This document shows positions 33,309-42,334 of a stretch of DNA of 56,684 bases, in pieces. Position numbers and translations under genes: made by a program. The DNA is from Pseudonocardia xinjiangensis (GTDB lineage Bacteria > Actinomycetota > Actinomycetes > Mycobacteriales > Pseudonocardiaceae). Location of the stretch: positions 1-56,684 of the forward strand of contig NZ_JAAXKY010000030.1 of the NCBI RefSeq assembly GCF_012911925.1, written 5' to 3'. Position 1 is the first letter of the stretch, and each line of letters opens with the position of its first letter. A model generated the notes under the pieces. That model saw nothing but the letters and a program-made list of their open reading frames with translations, made no database searches and was not told where the DNA came from.

Positions 33309-34061
33309 CTAGATCGGGTCCAGGATTCGCTGCAGGAACTGCCGGGTGCGCGCGTGGGACGGCTCGCCCAGCACCTGCGCAGGTGGCCCCGACTCCAGCA
33401 CCACCCCGCCGTCGATGAACAGCACCTGGTCGGCCACCTGCTGGGCGAACCGGATCTCGTGGGTGACGATCACCATCGTCCAGCCGTCCGCGGCCAGGTC
33501 CTTGATCACCCGGAGCACGTCGCCGACGAGCTCCGGGTCGAGCGCCGAGGTCGGCTCATCGAAGAGCATCAGCGTGGGCCGGAGGGCGAGTGCCCGGGCG
33601 ATCCCGACCCGTTGCTGCTGGCCGCCGGAGAGCTGGTACGGGTACTGGTCGGCCTTCTCCCCCAGCCCGACCTGTTCCAGCAACACCTTCGCGTCCTCGA
33701 TCGCCTCGGCCTTGGGCCGCTTCTGCACGATCACCGGGCCCTCGATGACGTTCTGCAGCACCGTCCGGTGCGGGAACAGGTTGTGCGACTGGAAGACCAT
33801 GCCGCTCTGGGCGCGGAACCGGGCGAGCGTCGCGCGGTCGACGGGCTGGGCGAAGTCGACCGAGACGGATCCGATGTCGATCACGCCGGCGTCGGCCCGG
33901 TCCAGGGCGTTGAGCGTCCGCAGCATCGTGGTCTTGCCCGAGCCCGACGACCCGATCACCGCGGTGACCGTGCCCGCCGGCACGTCGAACGAGATGTCGC
34001 GCAGGACCTGCAGGTCACCGAACGACTTGCGCAGACCCCGCACGGTCAGCAGGTCGGTCAT
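33309..34061 (-). CDS. Polar amino acid ABC transporter, ATP-binding protein
   Basis: This 250-residue ABC ATPase has Walker A GSSGSGKTTML, Q-loop VFQSHNLFPHRTVL, signature LSGGQQQRVGIARA, Walker B LMLFDEPTSALDPE and H-loop VTHEIRFAQQ. It is closest in style to the GlnQ/HisP/TcyC class. ATG 34061 overlaps the stop of the permease gene (ATGA), giving the order binding protein - permease - ATPase. Confidence 0.95.
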   Translation of the reverse strand: MTDLLTVRGLRKSFGDLQVLRDISFDVPAGTVTAVIGSSGSGKTTMLRTLNALDRADAGVIDIGSVSVDFAQPVDRATLARFRAQSGMVFQSHNLFPHRTVLQNVIEGPVIVQKRPKAEAIEDAKVLLEQVGLGEKADQYPYQLSGGQQQRVGIARALALRPTLMLFDEPTSALDPELVGDVLRVIKDLAADGWTMVIVTHEIRFAQQVADQVLFIDGGVVLESGPPAQVLGEPSHARTRQFLQRILDPI

Positions 34062-34726
34062 CGCGCCACGTACCTCTCCAGTCGCGCTTCCACCCGGTTC
34101 TGCACGGACGACAGGGCCAGGCAGATGATCCAGTAGTAGACGGCGGCGACCCCGTAGAGCGCGAAGAAGTCGAACGTCGGCGCCGCCGCCAGCTGGGCGA
34201 CCCGCAGCAGCTCGGTGACCAGGATGGTCGAGGCCAGCGAGGTGTCCTTGACCAGCGAGATCAGCGTGTTGGACAGCGGTGGCACCGCGGTGCGCGCCGC
34301 CTGCGGGAGGATCACCCGCTGCAGCGTCGTCGCGTAACCCATGCCGATGGTCTGCGCCGCCTCCCACTGGCCCTTCGGGATGCTCAGGATCGCCGCCCGG
34401 ATCACCTCGGCCGCATAACCCCCGACGTTGAGGCTGAACGCGATCACCGCCGACGGGAACGGGTCGATCACCAGTCCGAGCTGCGGCAGCGCGTAGAACA
34501 CGATGAACAGCTGGACCAGCAGCGGTGTGCCGCGGATGACGGAGATGTAGGCGCGGGCCAGCGCCGACAGCGGCACGACCTTCGAGATCCGGGCCAGCGC
34601 GACGAACAGCGCGAGCACCAGTCCGAGCGCGAAGCTGATCGCCGTCAGCGGGAGCGTCTGGGTGACGGTGGCGACCAGCATCGGCCACAGGTTGCGCCCG
34701 ATCAGCGCCCAGGTCGAGGCATCCAA
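34058..34726 (-). CDS. Polar amino acid ABC transporter, permease
   Basis: This 222-residue HisM/GlnP-type inner-membrane permease shows the family pattern YISVIRGTPLLVQLFIVFYA, NVGGYAAEVIRAAILSIPKG and the ATPase-docking EAAQTIGMGYATTLQRVILP. Several hydrophobic helices are visible. The start appears to be TTG at 34726, directly after the stop of the binding-protein gene (TAGTTG), so it relies on coupling. Confidence 0.93.
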   Translation of the reverse strand: MDASTWALIGRNLWPMLVATVTQTLPLTAISFALGLVLALFVALARISKVVPLSALARAYISVIRGTPLLVQLFIVFYALPQLGLVIDPFPSAVIAFSLNVGGYAAEVIRAAILSIPKGQWEAAQTIGMGYATTLQRVILPQAARTAVPPLSNTLISLVKDTSLASTILVTELLRVAQLAAAPTFDFFALYGVAAVYYWIICLALSSVQNRVEARLERYVAR

Positions 34727-35482
34727 CTACTGCCCACTCACGTCGGAACCGAAGTACTTCTCCGAGATCCGTGCGAGCGTGCCGTCCGCGCGCAGCTCGT
34801 CCAGGGCGCGGTTGACCTCGGGGACCAGACCGCTGTCCTTGCGCGCCGCGAACGCCTGCTCGCTGGTGTCGCCGGTACTCCCGGCGACCTTCACGCCGGT
34901 GTCGCCGGTGGTCTTCTGGTACTCGCCCACCGCGAGGGTGTCGTTCACCGTGGCGTCGACCCGGCCGTCCTTGAGCAGCCGGACGGCCTGCACGAAGCCC
35001 TCGACGGCCTCCACGTCCGCCCCGGCCCCGCGGGCGACGTCGGCCCAGTTGCTGGTCGCGGACTGCGCGGTCGTCCTGCCTCGCAGGTCGGCGAGGCTGG
35101 TGATGCCGGTGTTGTCGGCGCGCGTGACGATCACGCCCTCGGACACCGTGTAGGGCTCGGAGAGGTCGTACTCGGCCCTGCGCTCGTCGGTGATCGTCAC
35201 CTGGTTGGCGACCAGGTCGAAGCGCTTCGACTCCAGCCCGGCGAAGATCGCGTCCCACGGGGTCTGCACGAACTCGACGGTGCGCCCGAGCTTCGCCCCG
35301 ACGGCCTGGGCGACCTCGACGTCGTACCCGGTGAGCTTGCCGTCGGGGCCCTGGAAGCTGAACGGGCTGTACGTGCCCTCGGTCCCGACCCGCAGTGTGG
35401 TGGCGTCGGAGCCGCCGCTGCAGCCGACGATCATGACGGCGGACAGCAGCACGACGGCTGCGGCGAGCAACGTGCGGCGCAC
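34727..35482 (-). CDS. Amino acid ABC transporter substrate-binding lipoprotein
   Basis: This 251-residue extracytoplasmic solute-binding protein (family 3) has a lipoprotein signal ending LLSAVMIVGCSGGS, so cysteine about 19 is the lipidation site. Family segments include LRVGTEGTYSPFSFQG, DGKLTGYDVEVAQAVG, FDLVANQVTITDERR and GSTGDTSEQAFAARKDSG. It resembles cystine/glutamine-type receptors (TcyA/FliY) but the ligand is uncertain. GTG 35482 has GGAG at good spacing; the longer frame to 35578 is dismissed. Confidence 0.94.
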   Translation of the reverse strand: MRRTLLAAAVVLLSAVMIVGCSGGSDATTLRVGTEGTYSPFSFQGPDGKLTGYDVEVAQAVGAKLGRTVEFVQTPWDAIFAGLESKRFDLVANQVTITDERRAEYDLSEPYTVSEGVIVTRADNTGITSLADLRGRTTAQSATSNWADVARGAGADVEAVEGFVQAVRLLKDGRVDATVNDTLAVGEYQKTTGDTGVKVAGSTGDTSEQAFAARKDSGLVPEVNRALDELRADGTLARISEKYFGSDVSGQ

Positions 35483-35649
35483 GGGATTCTCCTTCGGATG
35501 GGGCACGAGTGGCGCCCGGGATACCGCGGACAACGGCAGCGAGCAGCCCGGCCAAGGCGGCGAACGGTATTTTTCCACGTCGCCGCCGACCGACCGCAGC
35601 AGTGCCTGCGTTGATCCCGTCGCCCGCTCGTCGTCCGGGAGGTTCAGGG

Positions 35650-35729
35650 GACCGCGGCGACGATCTTGCCGGGCTGGGCAGCCCGACGGTCCGGCGTGAC
35701 GAGGGTTTCGCAGTCCATCAGAACGCGGC
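35650..35729 (-). pseudogene. Possible fragment of an MmyB-type regulator gene
   Basis: On the minus strand the frame reads SRVLMDCETLVTPDRR, matching PLLMDCETLVTPDQ near the C-terminus of the regulator encoded at 40329. The DNA at 35694-35721 matches 26 of 28 bases there. Nothing upstream or downstream continues the similarity, so only a small relic is left. Confidence 0.35.
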
Positions 35730-35951
35730 TCACCTTCGGCGGTAGTGGTCGCGCACCAGCAGCGCGGCGAGCGCGAGGGCGATCACGCCGAACGTCGCCC
35801 CGACGGCGACCGGCAGCGACGAGAGCGACGAGATGCCGTTGGCCGCGACGGCGACGACCAGGAGCACCCACAGGAGAGGGCGCGGGAGGCCGCGAGCCGG
35901 AGCAGCACTGGCCTCGCTGGGCGTACCGGGGGTGGCGGGATCGCTGGTCAT
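35730..35951 (-). CDS. Small membrane protein of unknown function
   Basis: This is a 73-residue protein with a polar N-terminus (MTSDPATPGTPSEASAAPAR), two hydrophobic helices (PLLWVLLVVAVAANGISSL and VGATFGVIALALAALLV) and a basic end (RDHYRRR). No family was recognised. It is divergent from the two-component system starting at 36171 and could be its accessory or target. Confidence 0.6.
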   Translation of the reverse strand: MTSDPATPGTPSEASAAPARGLPRPLLWVLLVVAVAANGISSLSSLPVAVGATFGVIALALAALLVRDHYRRR

Positions 35952-36170
35952 GGGAGGCGCCTCTCGTCGTGGGGGACGGTGTCCCCGTTGCTGTCCGATG
36001 TGGTCCAGCCTGTCCGCCGCGCCCCCGGGACACATCGGTCCGAGGTACCCAGTTCCCCGTCGCCAACTTTCGATGGAGGCGGGCGGGTAGCCGGTAGCGT
36101 TCACGCGCCGTACCGGATGATCACGGACGGCGCCACCCGGCGACGACGAGCAGCACCGCGGAGGCCGACC

Positions 36171-37445
36171 GTGTCCCGACCCGCGCAGGCACCACGCCCG
36201 CGTGCCCCGCTCCGGCCGGTGCCCGCCACGGTGTGCGGGCTGGTCTCGATCTGCCTGCTGTTCGCGCTGCCGGTCGCCACGGCGGCCGAGCCGGACGCCG
36301 GTCTGCTGCCCGGTCTCGGCAGTGTCGGCTGGTGGACGGTGGTCGTCGTCCTGGTGCTGCAGGCCCTGGCGGTGGCGTGGGTCGGCCGGTTCCCGACGAC
36401 GGTCCTACCGGGGCTGGCCGCCGTGCCGCTGGTGCTGGTCTGGGCGGTCCCGGGTGGGGCGTTCAGCCTGACCGCCGTCGCCGAGCTGGCCGGGGTGTTC
36501 CTCGCCGTCGTCGCCCGCCCGCTCCGCCGCCTGTGGGTCGCGCTGGCGGTCACCGCGCTGCTGCTGGCGACCGCGCAGTTCCTCAACGAGGTCCGCAGCG
36601 GCACACCGGACATCGGCACGACGGTCGCCGCCGCGCTGTTGCAGGGGCTCGTCGTCGTCGGGCTGCCGCTGCTGTTCGGCCTGGTGGTCGCCGCTCAGCG
36701 CGACGCCCGCGAAGCCCGTCGCCACGAGGTGCAGGCGCTGCGGCGGGAGCAGGACGCGCTGCTGCAGGCCGCGGTGTCGCGCGAGCGCATGGCGATGTCG
36801 CGGGAGCTGCACGACATCGCCGCCCACCACATGTCCGGTATCGCGCTGATGGCCGCGGCGATGGACCGGCAGATCGACTCCGACCCCGCCACGGCGAAAC
36901 AGTCGGCGCGCCAGGTCCGCGAGCAGAGCAGGGCCGTCCTGGACGACCTGCGGCGGCTGGTCGGCCTGCTGCGCGAGGACGCCGACGCCACCCGGCCCGT
37001 GGAGAGCCTCGACGCCGTGGTCGCGCTCGTCGAGGCCCGCCGGCAGACGGGATCCGAGATCGACCTGGTCGTGCCCGACCGGGGCACCGGGTCCGGCACG
37101 GGTGTGGGCCCGCTCGCTCAGCTCGTCGCCTACCGGATGGTGCAGGAGTCGCTGGCCAACGCCGCGGCGCACGCGCCGGGTGCCCGGTGCACGGTCGAGA
37201 TCAGCGACCCGCAGGACCGCCGGCTCACGATCACCGTGCGCAACGGCGCTCCCGCCGGACCCGACCCGGGACCCGGCGGTGGGTTCGGACTGGTCGGGAT
37301 GGCCGAGCGGGCCCAGCTGGTGGGCGCCGACCTCACCTACGGCGCCACCCCGGACGGCGGCTGGGAGGTACGCCTGACGCTCCCGGTCGACGACATGATC
37401 AGTACGATGCGCGCGCCCGCGCCGCTCCCGGAGGACCCTGCATGA
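36171..37445 (+). CDS. Two-component sensor histidine kinase, NarL-family type
   Basis: This is a 424-residue membrane kinase. About five hydrophobic segments in residues 15-170 form the sensor part. A short coiled coil (QRDAREARRHEVQALRREQD) leads to the HisKA_3 box SRELHDIAAHHMSGIALMAA, with His about 213. The ATPase domain has QESLANAAAHAPGARC (N box) and GGGFGLVGMAERAQLVGADL (G box). GTG 36171 has GGAGG at good spacing. Its stop overlaps the response-regulator start (ATGA). The signal is unknown. Confidence 0.93.
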   Translation: MSRPAQAPRPRAPLRPVPATVCGLVSICLLFALPVATAAEPDAGLLPGLGSVGWWTVVVVLVLQALAVAWVGRFPTTVLPGLAAVPLVLVWAVPGGAFSLTAVAELAGVFLAVVARPLRRLWVALAVTALLLATAQFLNEVRSGTPDIGTTVAAALLQGLVVVGLPLLFGLVVAAQRDAREARRHEVQALRREQDALLQAAVSRERMAMSRELHDIAAHHMSGIALMAAAMDRQIDSDPATAKQSARQVREQSRAVLDDLRRLVGLLREDADATRPVESLDAVVALVEARRQTGSEIDLVVPDRGTGSGTGVGPLAQLVAYRMVQESLANAAAHAPGARCTVEISDPQDRRLTITVRNGAPAGPDPGPGGGFGLVGMAERAQLVGADLTYGATPDGGWEVRLTLPVDDMISTMRAPAPLPEDPA

Positions 37446-38116
37446 TCCGCGTGCTCATCGCCGACGACCAGCACCTGGTGCGCGCCGGCCTGTCCGCGTT
37501 GCTGGGCGCCGAGGCCGACATCGAGGTGGTCGGCGTGGCCCGGGACGGGACCGAGGCGCTGACGCTGGCCCGTGACCTGGTGCCCGACGTCGCCTGCCTC
37601 GACATCCGGATGCCCGGCCGCAACGGGATCGAGGTGGCCCGCGAGCTGTGCGCCCCCGACGCCGATCCGCAGGTGCCGGTCCTCGTTCTGACGACGTTCG
37701 ACCTCGACGACTACGTCTTCGGAGCGCTGGAGGCCGGTGCGTCGGGGTTCCTGCTCAAGGACGCGCCGCCGGAGGCGATCGTCCACGCCGTCCGCCAGGT
37801 CGCCGCCGGTCAGGGCACCATCGACCAGACGCTCACCCGGCGCATCCTGCAGGAGTTCGTCCACCGCCGTCGCCTGCAGCCGGTGGCCGGCCGGTCCGTC
37901 GAGGCCCTGCTCACCCCCCGGGAGCACGAGATCCTGCTGCTGCTCGCCCAGGGCATGTCGAACGACGAGATCGCCCGCACCCTCGTCGTCGAGGTGTCGA
38001 CGGTGAAGTCGCACCTGGCGCGGATGCTGCCCAAGCTCGGTGTGCAGTCCCGGCTGCAGGCGGTCGTCTGGGCCTACCAGAACCACGTCGTCGCCGTCCC
38101 CGGGCCGAGCGCCTGA
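37442..38116 (+). CDS. Response regulator, LuxR/NarL family
   Basis: This 224-residue protein has a receiver domain (VLIADDQHLVRAGL, phospho-acceptor Asp about 54 in VACLDIRMPGRNG, switch residues in VLVLTTFDLDDYV and lysine in GFLLKDAP) and a C-terminal LuxR helix-turn-helix (LLTPREHEILLLLAQGMSND, EIARTLVVEVSTVKSHLARM). It is cotranscribed with, and surely partners, the upstream kinase. Targets are unknown; the divergent small membrane protein and downstream CPBP protease are candidates. Confidence 0.95.
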   Translation: MIRVLIADDQHLVRAGLSALLGAEADIEVVGVARDGTEALTLARDLVPDVACLDIRMPGRNGIEVARELCAPDADPQVPVLVLTTFDLDDYVFGALEAGASGFLLKDAPPEAIVHAVRQVAAGQGTIDQTLTRRILQEFVHRRRLQPVAGRSVEALLTPREHEILLLLAQGMSNDEIARTLVVEVSTVKSHLARMLPKLGVQSRLQAVVWAYQNHVVAVPGPSA

Positions 38117-38146
38117 GTCCGGCGCCCGACCCGGGGGACCGTCGCC

Positions 38147-39085
38147 TCAGTCGGCATCGGGCGCCCGGTACCCGAGGCGCCCACGGGTCCCGACCAGTAC
38201 CAGCACGGCGGCCACGGCCGCACCGCTCGCCATGGCCTGCTGGGCCCGGTCGATGTCGATGGTCGGGAAGACGTCCGACCACACGATCGAGGCGAAGTTG
38301 TTCACGCTGACGTGCAGCAGCATCGCCAGCGGCAGGCTCTCGCCGGTGCGGTTGAACACCCAGGTCATGACGATGTTGAAGGCGACGCAGAACGCGGCGA
38401 AGACCACCGGGCGGGTCCAGTCCGCGTCCGGCCAGCCGCCCCACTCGGTGAGGAACAGCGGCAGGTGCCAGACCGCCCAGAGCGGCCCCAGGATCATGGT
38501 GCCGGCCAGCGGTCCGAAGCGGCGCTGCATGCGGGGCAGCGCGAAGTCGCGCCAGCCCGGCTCCTCGGCGAGTCCGGTCGTGACCATCTGGATGATCAGG
38601 CCGGGGACGTAGGCGGCGACCACCATCACCGACGGCGCGGTGATCTGGCCGCCGGAGAAGGCGTAGCCGGAGGCGAGCATGAACGCGGGGACCCCGAGCA
38701 GGGTGATCGCGTACCAGTGCCACCGGACTCGCCAGCGCCACATCCGGCCGAGCCAGCGCCGCAACCCGGGCCGCCCGTCGGCGACGGCGGTGACGAACAG
38801 CGCCGAGGCGATCGGGCCGAGGTAGGCGCCGGGCAGCACCCCCAGGAGCTGGCTGGCGCCCAGAGCGTCGGGGTAGCGGTAGCTCCAGATCCCGAGCCCG
38901 TTCTGCGACAGGATGTAGGGCAACCAGGCCAGCCAGCTCATCAGGTTGGCGAGCACGAAGAAGCTGAGCAACGGGTGCCGGCGCACCGGCCCGAGCACTC
39001 CCCCGTCCCGCGCGGGCGCTCGTGGCGGCGCGCCGCGCAGCGTCCCGCGGTCGGTCTCCGGTGTGCTCCTGTCCGAGATCGTCAT
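38147..39085 (-). CDS. CPBP family intramembrane metalloprotease
   Basis: This 312-residue multi-pass membrane protein belongs to the CAAX protease and bacteriocin-processing family. The conserved EExxxR motif is in LAEEPGWRDFALP, the second His motif in LWAVWHLPLF, and the third in MLLHVSVNNFASI. About eight hydrophobic helices are visible. The N-terminal 20 residues are polar. It may process a membrane peptide or protein. The gene converges on the response regulator. Confidence 0.9.
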   Translation of the reverse strand: MTISDRSTPETDRGTLRGAPPRAPARDGGVLGPVRRHPLLSFFVLANLMSWLAWLPYILSQNGLGIWSYRYPDALGASQLLGVLPGAYLGPIASALFVTAVADGRPGLRRWLGRMWRWRVRWHWYAITLLGVPAFMLASGYAFSGGQITAPSVMVVAAYVPGLIIQMVTTGLAEEPGWRDFALPRMQRRFGPLAGTMILGPLWAVWHLPLFLTEWGGWPDADWTRPVVFAAFCVAFNIVMTWVFNRTGESLPLAMLLHVSVNNFASIVWSDVFPTIDIDRAQQAMASGAAVAAVLVLVGTRGRLGYRAPDAD

Positions 39086-39172
39086 GTACCGAAGTCTGTG
39101 ATCCGGCCGGGCCCGTCACGAGATGCGAAGGATCGAAGATCCCCGATGCCATCGAAAGGTGCAGGAGGGTCG

Positions 39173-39667
39173 CTAGCGGGTGATCGTGGTGAGGAAGGCG
39201 TCGAGGTTCGCCAGGGTGCGGGCGATCTTCTCCTCCCGGGACAGGCTCTCGCGGAGCACTCCCTCCGCCGACTGCTTCCGTCCCCGGATGTAGAGGGAAC
39301 AGGCCAGGTCGGAGCACAGGTACTGCCCGACCGAGTTGCCCCCGCGCCCGGCCGCTCCGGTCCGGCGGGCGCTCATCAGCACCACCCCGCCGCCGGTGCG
39401 CGTGGTCAGGCACAGCGAGCAGATGCTGCGCGCCGTGAAGCCACGCGCTCCGGCCGCTGCGGCACGCAGGGCGACGCCGACCAGGCGGCCGTCGTGGTCG
39501 GCGACGAGGTAGGCGCGCTCGGGAGCGCCCGGATCGCGCCAGCCCAGGAAGTCCAGGTCCGGCCAGGGCAGCTCGTCGAGGCCGGCGGGGAGCTTCAGCC
39601 GCTGGGCCTCTCCCTTGGAGCAGTTGACGAAGGACGAGCGGATGTCGCGTTCACTGAGCGGCTTCAT
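39173..39667 (-). CDS. FBP domain-containing protein (EF-G-binding-like treble clef)
   Basis: This 164-residue protein matches the FBP_C family, related to the zinc-finger part of FusB-type EF-G binding proteins. It starts MKPLSERDIRSSFVNCSKGE, and paired zinc-ligand motifs SICSLC and YLCSDLACS are visible, followed by SREEKIARTLANLDAFLTTI. FusB-type proteins release EF-G from fusidic-acid-stalled ribosomes; activity of actinobacterial FBP proteins is not established. It is divergent from, and shares an operator region with, the TetR gene. Confidence 0.88.
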   Translation of the reverse strand: MKPLSERDIRSSFVNCSKGEAQRLKLPAGLDELPWPDLDFLGWRDPGAPERAYLVADHDGRLVGVALRAAAAGARGFTARSICSLCLTTRTGGGVVLMSARRTGAAGRGGNSVGQYLCSDLACSLYIRGRKQSAEGVLRESLSREEKIARTLANLDAFLTTITR

Positions 39668-39670
39668 GAC

Positions 39671-39710
39671 TGCCTAAAGACGATGGTAGTTTGCCTAAAT
39701 ATTTTAGGCA
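39671..39710. promoter_or_regulatory. TetR operator: palindrome TGCCTAAA-TAT-TTTAGGCA plus half site
   Basis: TGCCTAAA (39692-39699) and TTTAGGCA (39703-39710) form a perfect palindrome with three central bases. An extra TGCCTAAA half site lies at 39671-39678. The AT-rich patch stands out in this genome and sits between the divergent FBP (start 39667) and TetR (start 39735) genes, so it can control both. Confidence 0.72.
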
Positions 39711-39734
39711 GCGTACACCGTGTGGAAGGAAGCC

Positions 39735-40301
39735 ATGGCACGCGTCGGGCTCACCACCGAACGTCTGGTCCGGGCCGGGGCCGACCTCGCCGACGAGGCC
39801 GGCTTCGACCAGGTCACCGCCTCGGCGCTCGCCCGGCGGTTCGACGTCAAGGTCGCGAGCCTCTACTCACACGTGAAGAGCTCGCACGACCTCAAGACCC
39901 GGATCGCCCTGCTCGCACTGGAGGAGCTCGCAGAACTGCTCGCCGGCGCCCTGGCGGGCCGGGCCGGGAAGGACGCACTGACGGCCTACGCGAACGTCTA
40001 CCGCGACTACGCCCAGGAGCACCCCGGCCGCTACGCCGCCGCCCAGCTCAGGCTCGACCCGGAGACGGCGGCCGCCAGCGCGGGCGGCAGGCACGCCGAC
40101 ATGGCGCGGGCGATTCTGCGCGGCTACGACCTCGCGGAACCGGATCACACCGCCGCGGTCCGGCTGCTCGGCAGCGTCGTGCACGGCTACGTCAGCCTGG
40201 AGATGGGCGGAGGGTTCAGCCACAGCGCCCCCGACACCCAGGAGACCTGGTCCCGCATCCTCGACGCCCTCGACGCCCTCCTGCGGAACTGGCCCGCGTG
40301 A
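39735..40301 (+). CDS. TetR/AcrR family transcriptional regulator
   Basis: This 188-residue repressor has an N-terminal helix-turn-helix (LADEAGFDQVTASALARRFD, VKVASLYSHVKSSHDL) and a helical C-terminal ligand domain ending SVVHGYVSLEMGGGFSHSAP, typical of the TetR_C_33/WHG group. ATG 39735 follows GAAGGAAGCC. The palindromic operator 25-43 bp upstream implies autoregulation and control of the divergent FBP gene. Ligand is unknown. Confidence 0.92.
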   Translation: MARVGLTTERLVRAGADLADEAGFDQVTASALARRFDVKVASLYSHVKSSHDLKTRIALLALEELAELLAGALAGRAGKDALTAYANVYRDYAQEHPGRYAAAQLRLDPETAAASAGGRHADMARAILRGYDLAEPDHTAAVRLLGSVVHGYVSLEMGGGFSHSAPDTQETWSRILDALDALLRNWPA

Positions 40302-40328
40302 CACCCGGTCGCGCCGCCGACGGCCGCG

Positions 40329-41189
40329 TCACCGCGCAGGCGCGCCCGCAGCGCCGGTCGGGAACTCCTCGGTCCCGAGGACGCACAGCAGCTCCAGCCG
40401 CTCGCGGGCCTCGGCGTCCGCCGGCGTGAGCACCAACAGCTGCTGGCCCTGGTCGGGCGTGACCAGGGTCTCGCAGTCCATCAGCAGCGGGCCCATCCGC
40501 GGGTGCAGGAAGGTCTTGCGGTCGGCGCGCCGGACGGCCACCTCGTGCTCGGCCCAGAGCCTGCGGAAGTCGGCGCTGGCGGCCAGCAACCGGTCGACGA
40601 GCCCGGCGGCCTCCGCGTCGCCGGACCGGCGGCCCGCGGCCGCGCGGAGGTCGGCCACGAGCGAACGAGCGTGGTGCTCCTGTTCCTCGGGCGGCCCGAC
40701 CGCGCGGGCGGCGCGATCGGTGAACCAGCGGTACACGACATAGCGCCGGTCACCGGAGAAGCCGGTTAGGTCGCCCATCAGCAGGACCGCTGCCCGGTTC
40801 TGGGCGAGGACCTCACCCAGGTCGGACAGCACCAGTGCCGGGGTGTCGCCGAGCAGGTCGAGCATGCGCAGCAGGCCGGCGCGGGCCAGGCGGGCCAGCC
40901 CGTCGGCGGGCGGGGGCCGGTGGCCGGCCAGGTGGAACAGGTGGGCGCGCTCGTCGTCGGAGAGGCGCAACGCCCGGGCCAGCGCGCCGAGCAGCTGGGT
41001 CGAGGGCTGACTGCTGCGGCCCTGCTCAAGGCGTACGACGTAGTCGACCGACATGCCGGCGAGCATGGCCACCTCCTCCCGGCGCAGGCCGGGGGCGCGG
41101 CGGCGGGGACCGTCGGGGATACCGACCTCGGCCGGGCGGATCGCCTCGCGGCGACGGCGCAGGAAGTCGGCGAGCTGGTCACGCTCCAT
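40329..41189 (-). CDS. XRE-family regulator with MmyB-like ligand-binding domain
   Basis: This 286-residue regulator has an N-terminal helix-turn-helix (APGLRREEVAMLAGMSVDYV, VRLEQGRSSQPSTQLL) followed by a PAS-like MmyB domain (TPALVLSDLGEVLAQNRAAV, MGPLLMDCETLVTPDQGQQL). Members of this group usually control a divergent oxidoreductase gene and may bind fatty-acid-like ligands. The start ATG is 41189. The aldo/keto reductase at 41316 is divergent, 126 bp away, and is the likely target. Confidence 0.9.
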   Translation of the reverse strand: MERDQLADFLRRRREAIRPAEVGIPDGPRRRAPGLRREEVAMLAGMSVDYVVRLEQGRSSQPSTQLLGALARALRLSDDERAHLFHLAGHRPPPADGLARLARAGLLRMLDLLGDTPALVLSDLGEVLAQNRAAVLLMGDLTGFSGDRRYVVYRWFTDRAARAVGPPEEQEHHARSLVADLRAAAGRRSGDAEAAGLVDRLLAASADFRRLWAEHEVAVRRADRKTFLHPRMGPLLMDCETLVTPDQGQQLLVLTPADAEARERLELLCVLGTEEFPTGAAGAPAR

Positions 41190-41315
41190 CACCTCATGCT
41201 CCTCGTGGCCGCCGAGCTGATCCAGGGAGCGGCTCTCCCACGATGAACGCTCCGCTCCCGCGCGTCCCGCCGCGGGCACAGGGTGGGGTCGACATCGACG
41301 ACGAAGGAGCACGCG

Positions 41316-42317
41316 ATGCAGACACGAACCCTGGGCCGCACCGGACCTGCCGTTTCCGCGCTGGGTCTCGGGGCGATGGGCATGTCGGGCGCTTACGGCG
41401 CGGCCGACCGCACGGAGAGCATCGCCACCGTCCACGCCGCGCTGGAGGCGGGCGTCACGCTGATCGACACCGGCGACTTCTACGCCATGGGCCACAACGA
41501 GCTGCTGCTCGCCGAGGCGCTGCACGGCCGGGATCGGGACAGCTACGCGCTGAGCGTCAAGTTCGGCATGCTGCGGGGGCCGGGCCACGAGTTCGGCGGG
41601 ACGGACGCCCGTCCCGAGGCGGTGAAGAACTTCCTGGCCTACTCGCTGACCCGGCTGGGCACCGACCACATCGACATCTACCGTCCGGCCCGGCTGGACC
41701 CGGCGGTGCCGATCGAGGAGACGGTGGGCGCGATCGCGGAGATGATCGACGCCGGGCACGTGCGGCACGTCGGCCTCTCGGAGGTCGACGCCGCGACCAT
41801 CCGCCGCGCGCACGCCGTGCACCCGATCGCCGATCTGCAGATCGAGTACTCGCTCCTGTCCCGCGCGGTGGAGGCGGACATCCTGCCCACGCTGCGAGAG
41901 CTGGGCATCGGCCTGACGGCGTACGGGGTGCTGAGCCGCGGCCTCATCTCAGGACACTGGAGCACCGACCGCGCCGCCCCCGGTGACATCCGCGGCTCCA
42001 GCCCGCGGTTCTCGAGCGGGAACGTGGAGCACAACCTCGCACTGGTGGAGGCGTTGCGCCGCGTTGCCGAGGAGAAGGGCTGCACGGTCGCCCAGCTGGC
42101 CATCGCCTGGGTGGCCGCGCAGGGTTCCGATGTCGGCGACATCGTGCCGCTGGTCGGCGCCCGCACCCGCGGGCGGCTGGCCGAGGCACTGCCCGCGGTG
42201 GAGCTGGACCTGACCGCGGACGACCTCGCCGAGATCGAGAAGGCGGTGCCGGCGGGCGCGGCGCGCGGCGACCGCTACCCGCCCGCGTTCATGTCGACCC
42301 TCGGGGCAGGCAACTGA
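41316..42317 (+). CDS. Aldo/keto reductase
   Basis: This 333-residue TIM-barrel oxidoreductase shows PAVSALGLGAMGMSGAYGAA, the catalytic Asp/Tyr in LIDTGDFYAMGHNE, the lysine in YALSVKFGMLRG, the IEYSLLSRAVE strand and the NADPH-binding end IVPLVGARTRGRLAEAL. The usual active-site histidine (YQLHR) reads YRPARLDP, as in some actinobacterial members. ATG 41316 has AAGGAG at good spacing. It is probably controlled by the divergent MmyB-type regulator. Confidence 0.92.
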   Translation: MQTRTLGRTGPAVSALGLGAMGMSGAYGAADRTESIATVHAALEAGVTLIDTGDFYAMGHNELLLAEALHGRDRDSYALSVKFGMLRGPGHEFGGTDARPEAVKNFLAYSLTRLGTDHIDIYRPARLDPAVPIEETVGAIAEMIDAGHVRHVGLSEVDAATIRRAHAVHPIADLQIEYSLLSRAVEADILPTLRELGIGLTAYGVLSRGLISGHWSTDRAAPGDIRGSSPRFSSGNVEHNLALVEALRRVAEEKGCTVAQLAIAWVAAQGSDVGDIVPLVGARTRGRLAEALPAVELDLTADDLAEIEKAVPAGAARGDRYPPAFMSTLGAGN

Positions 42318-42334
42318 GGCCACCGGCCGGCACC

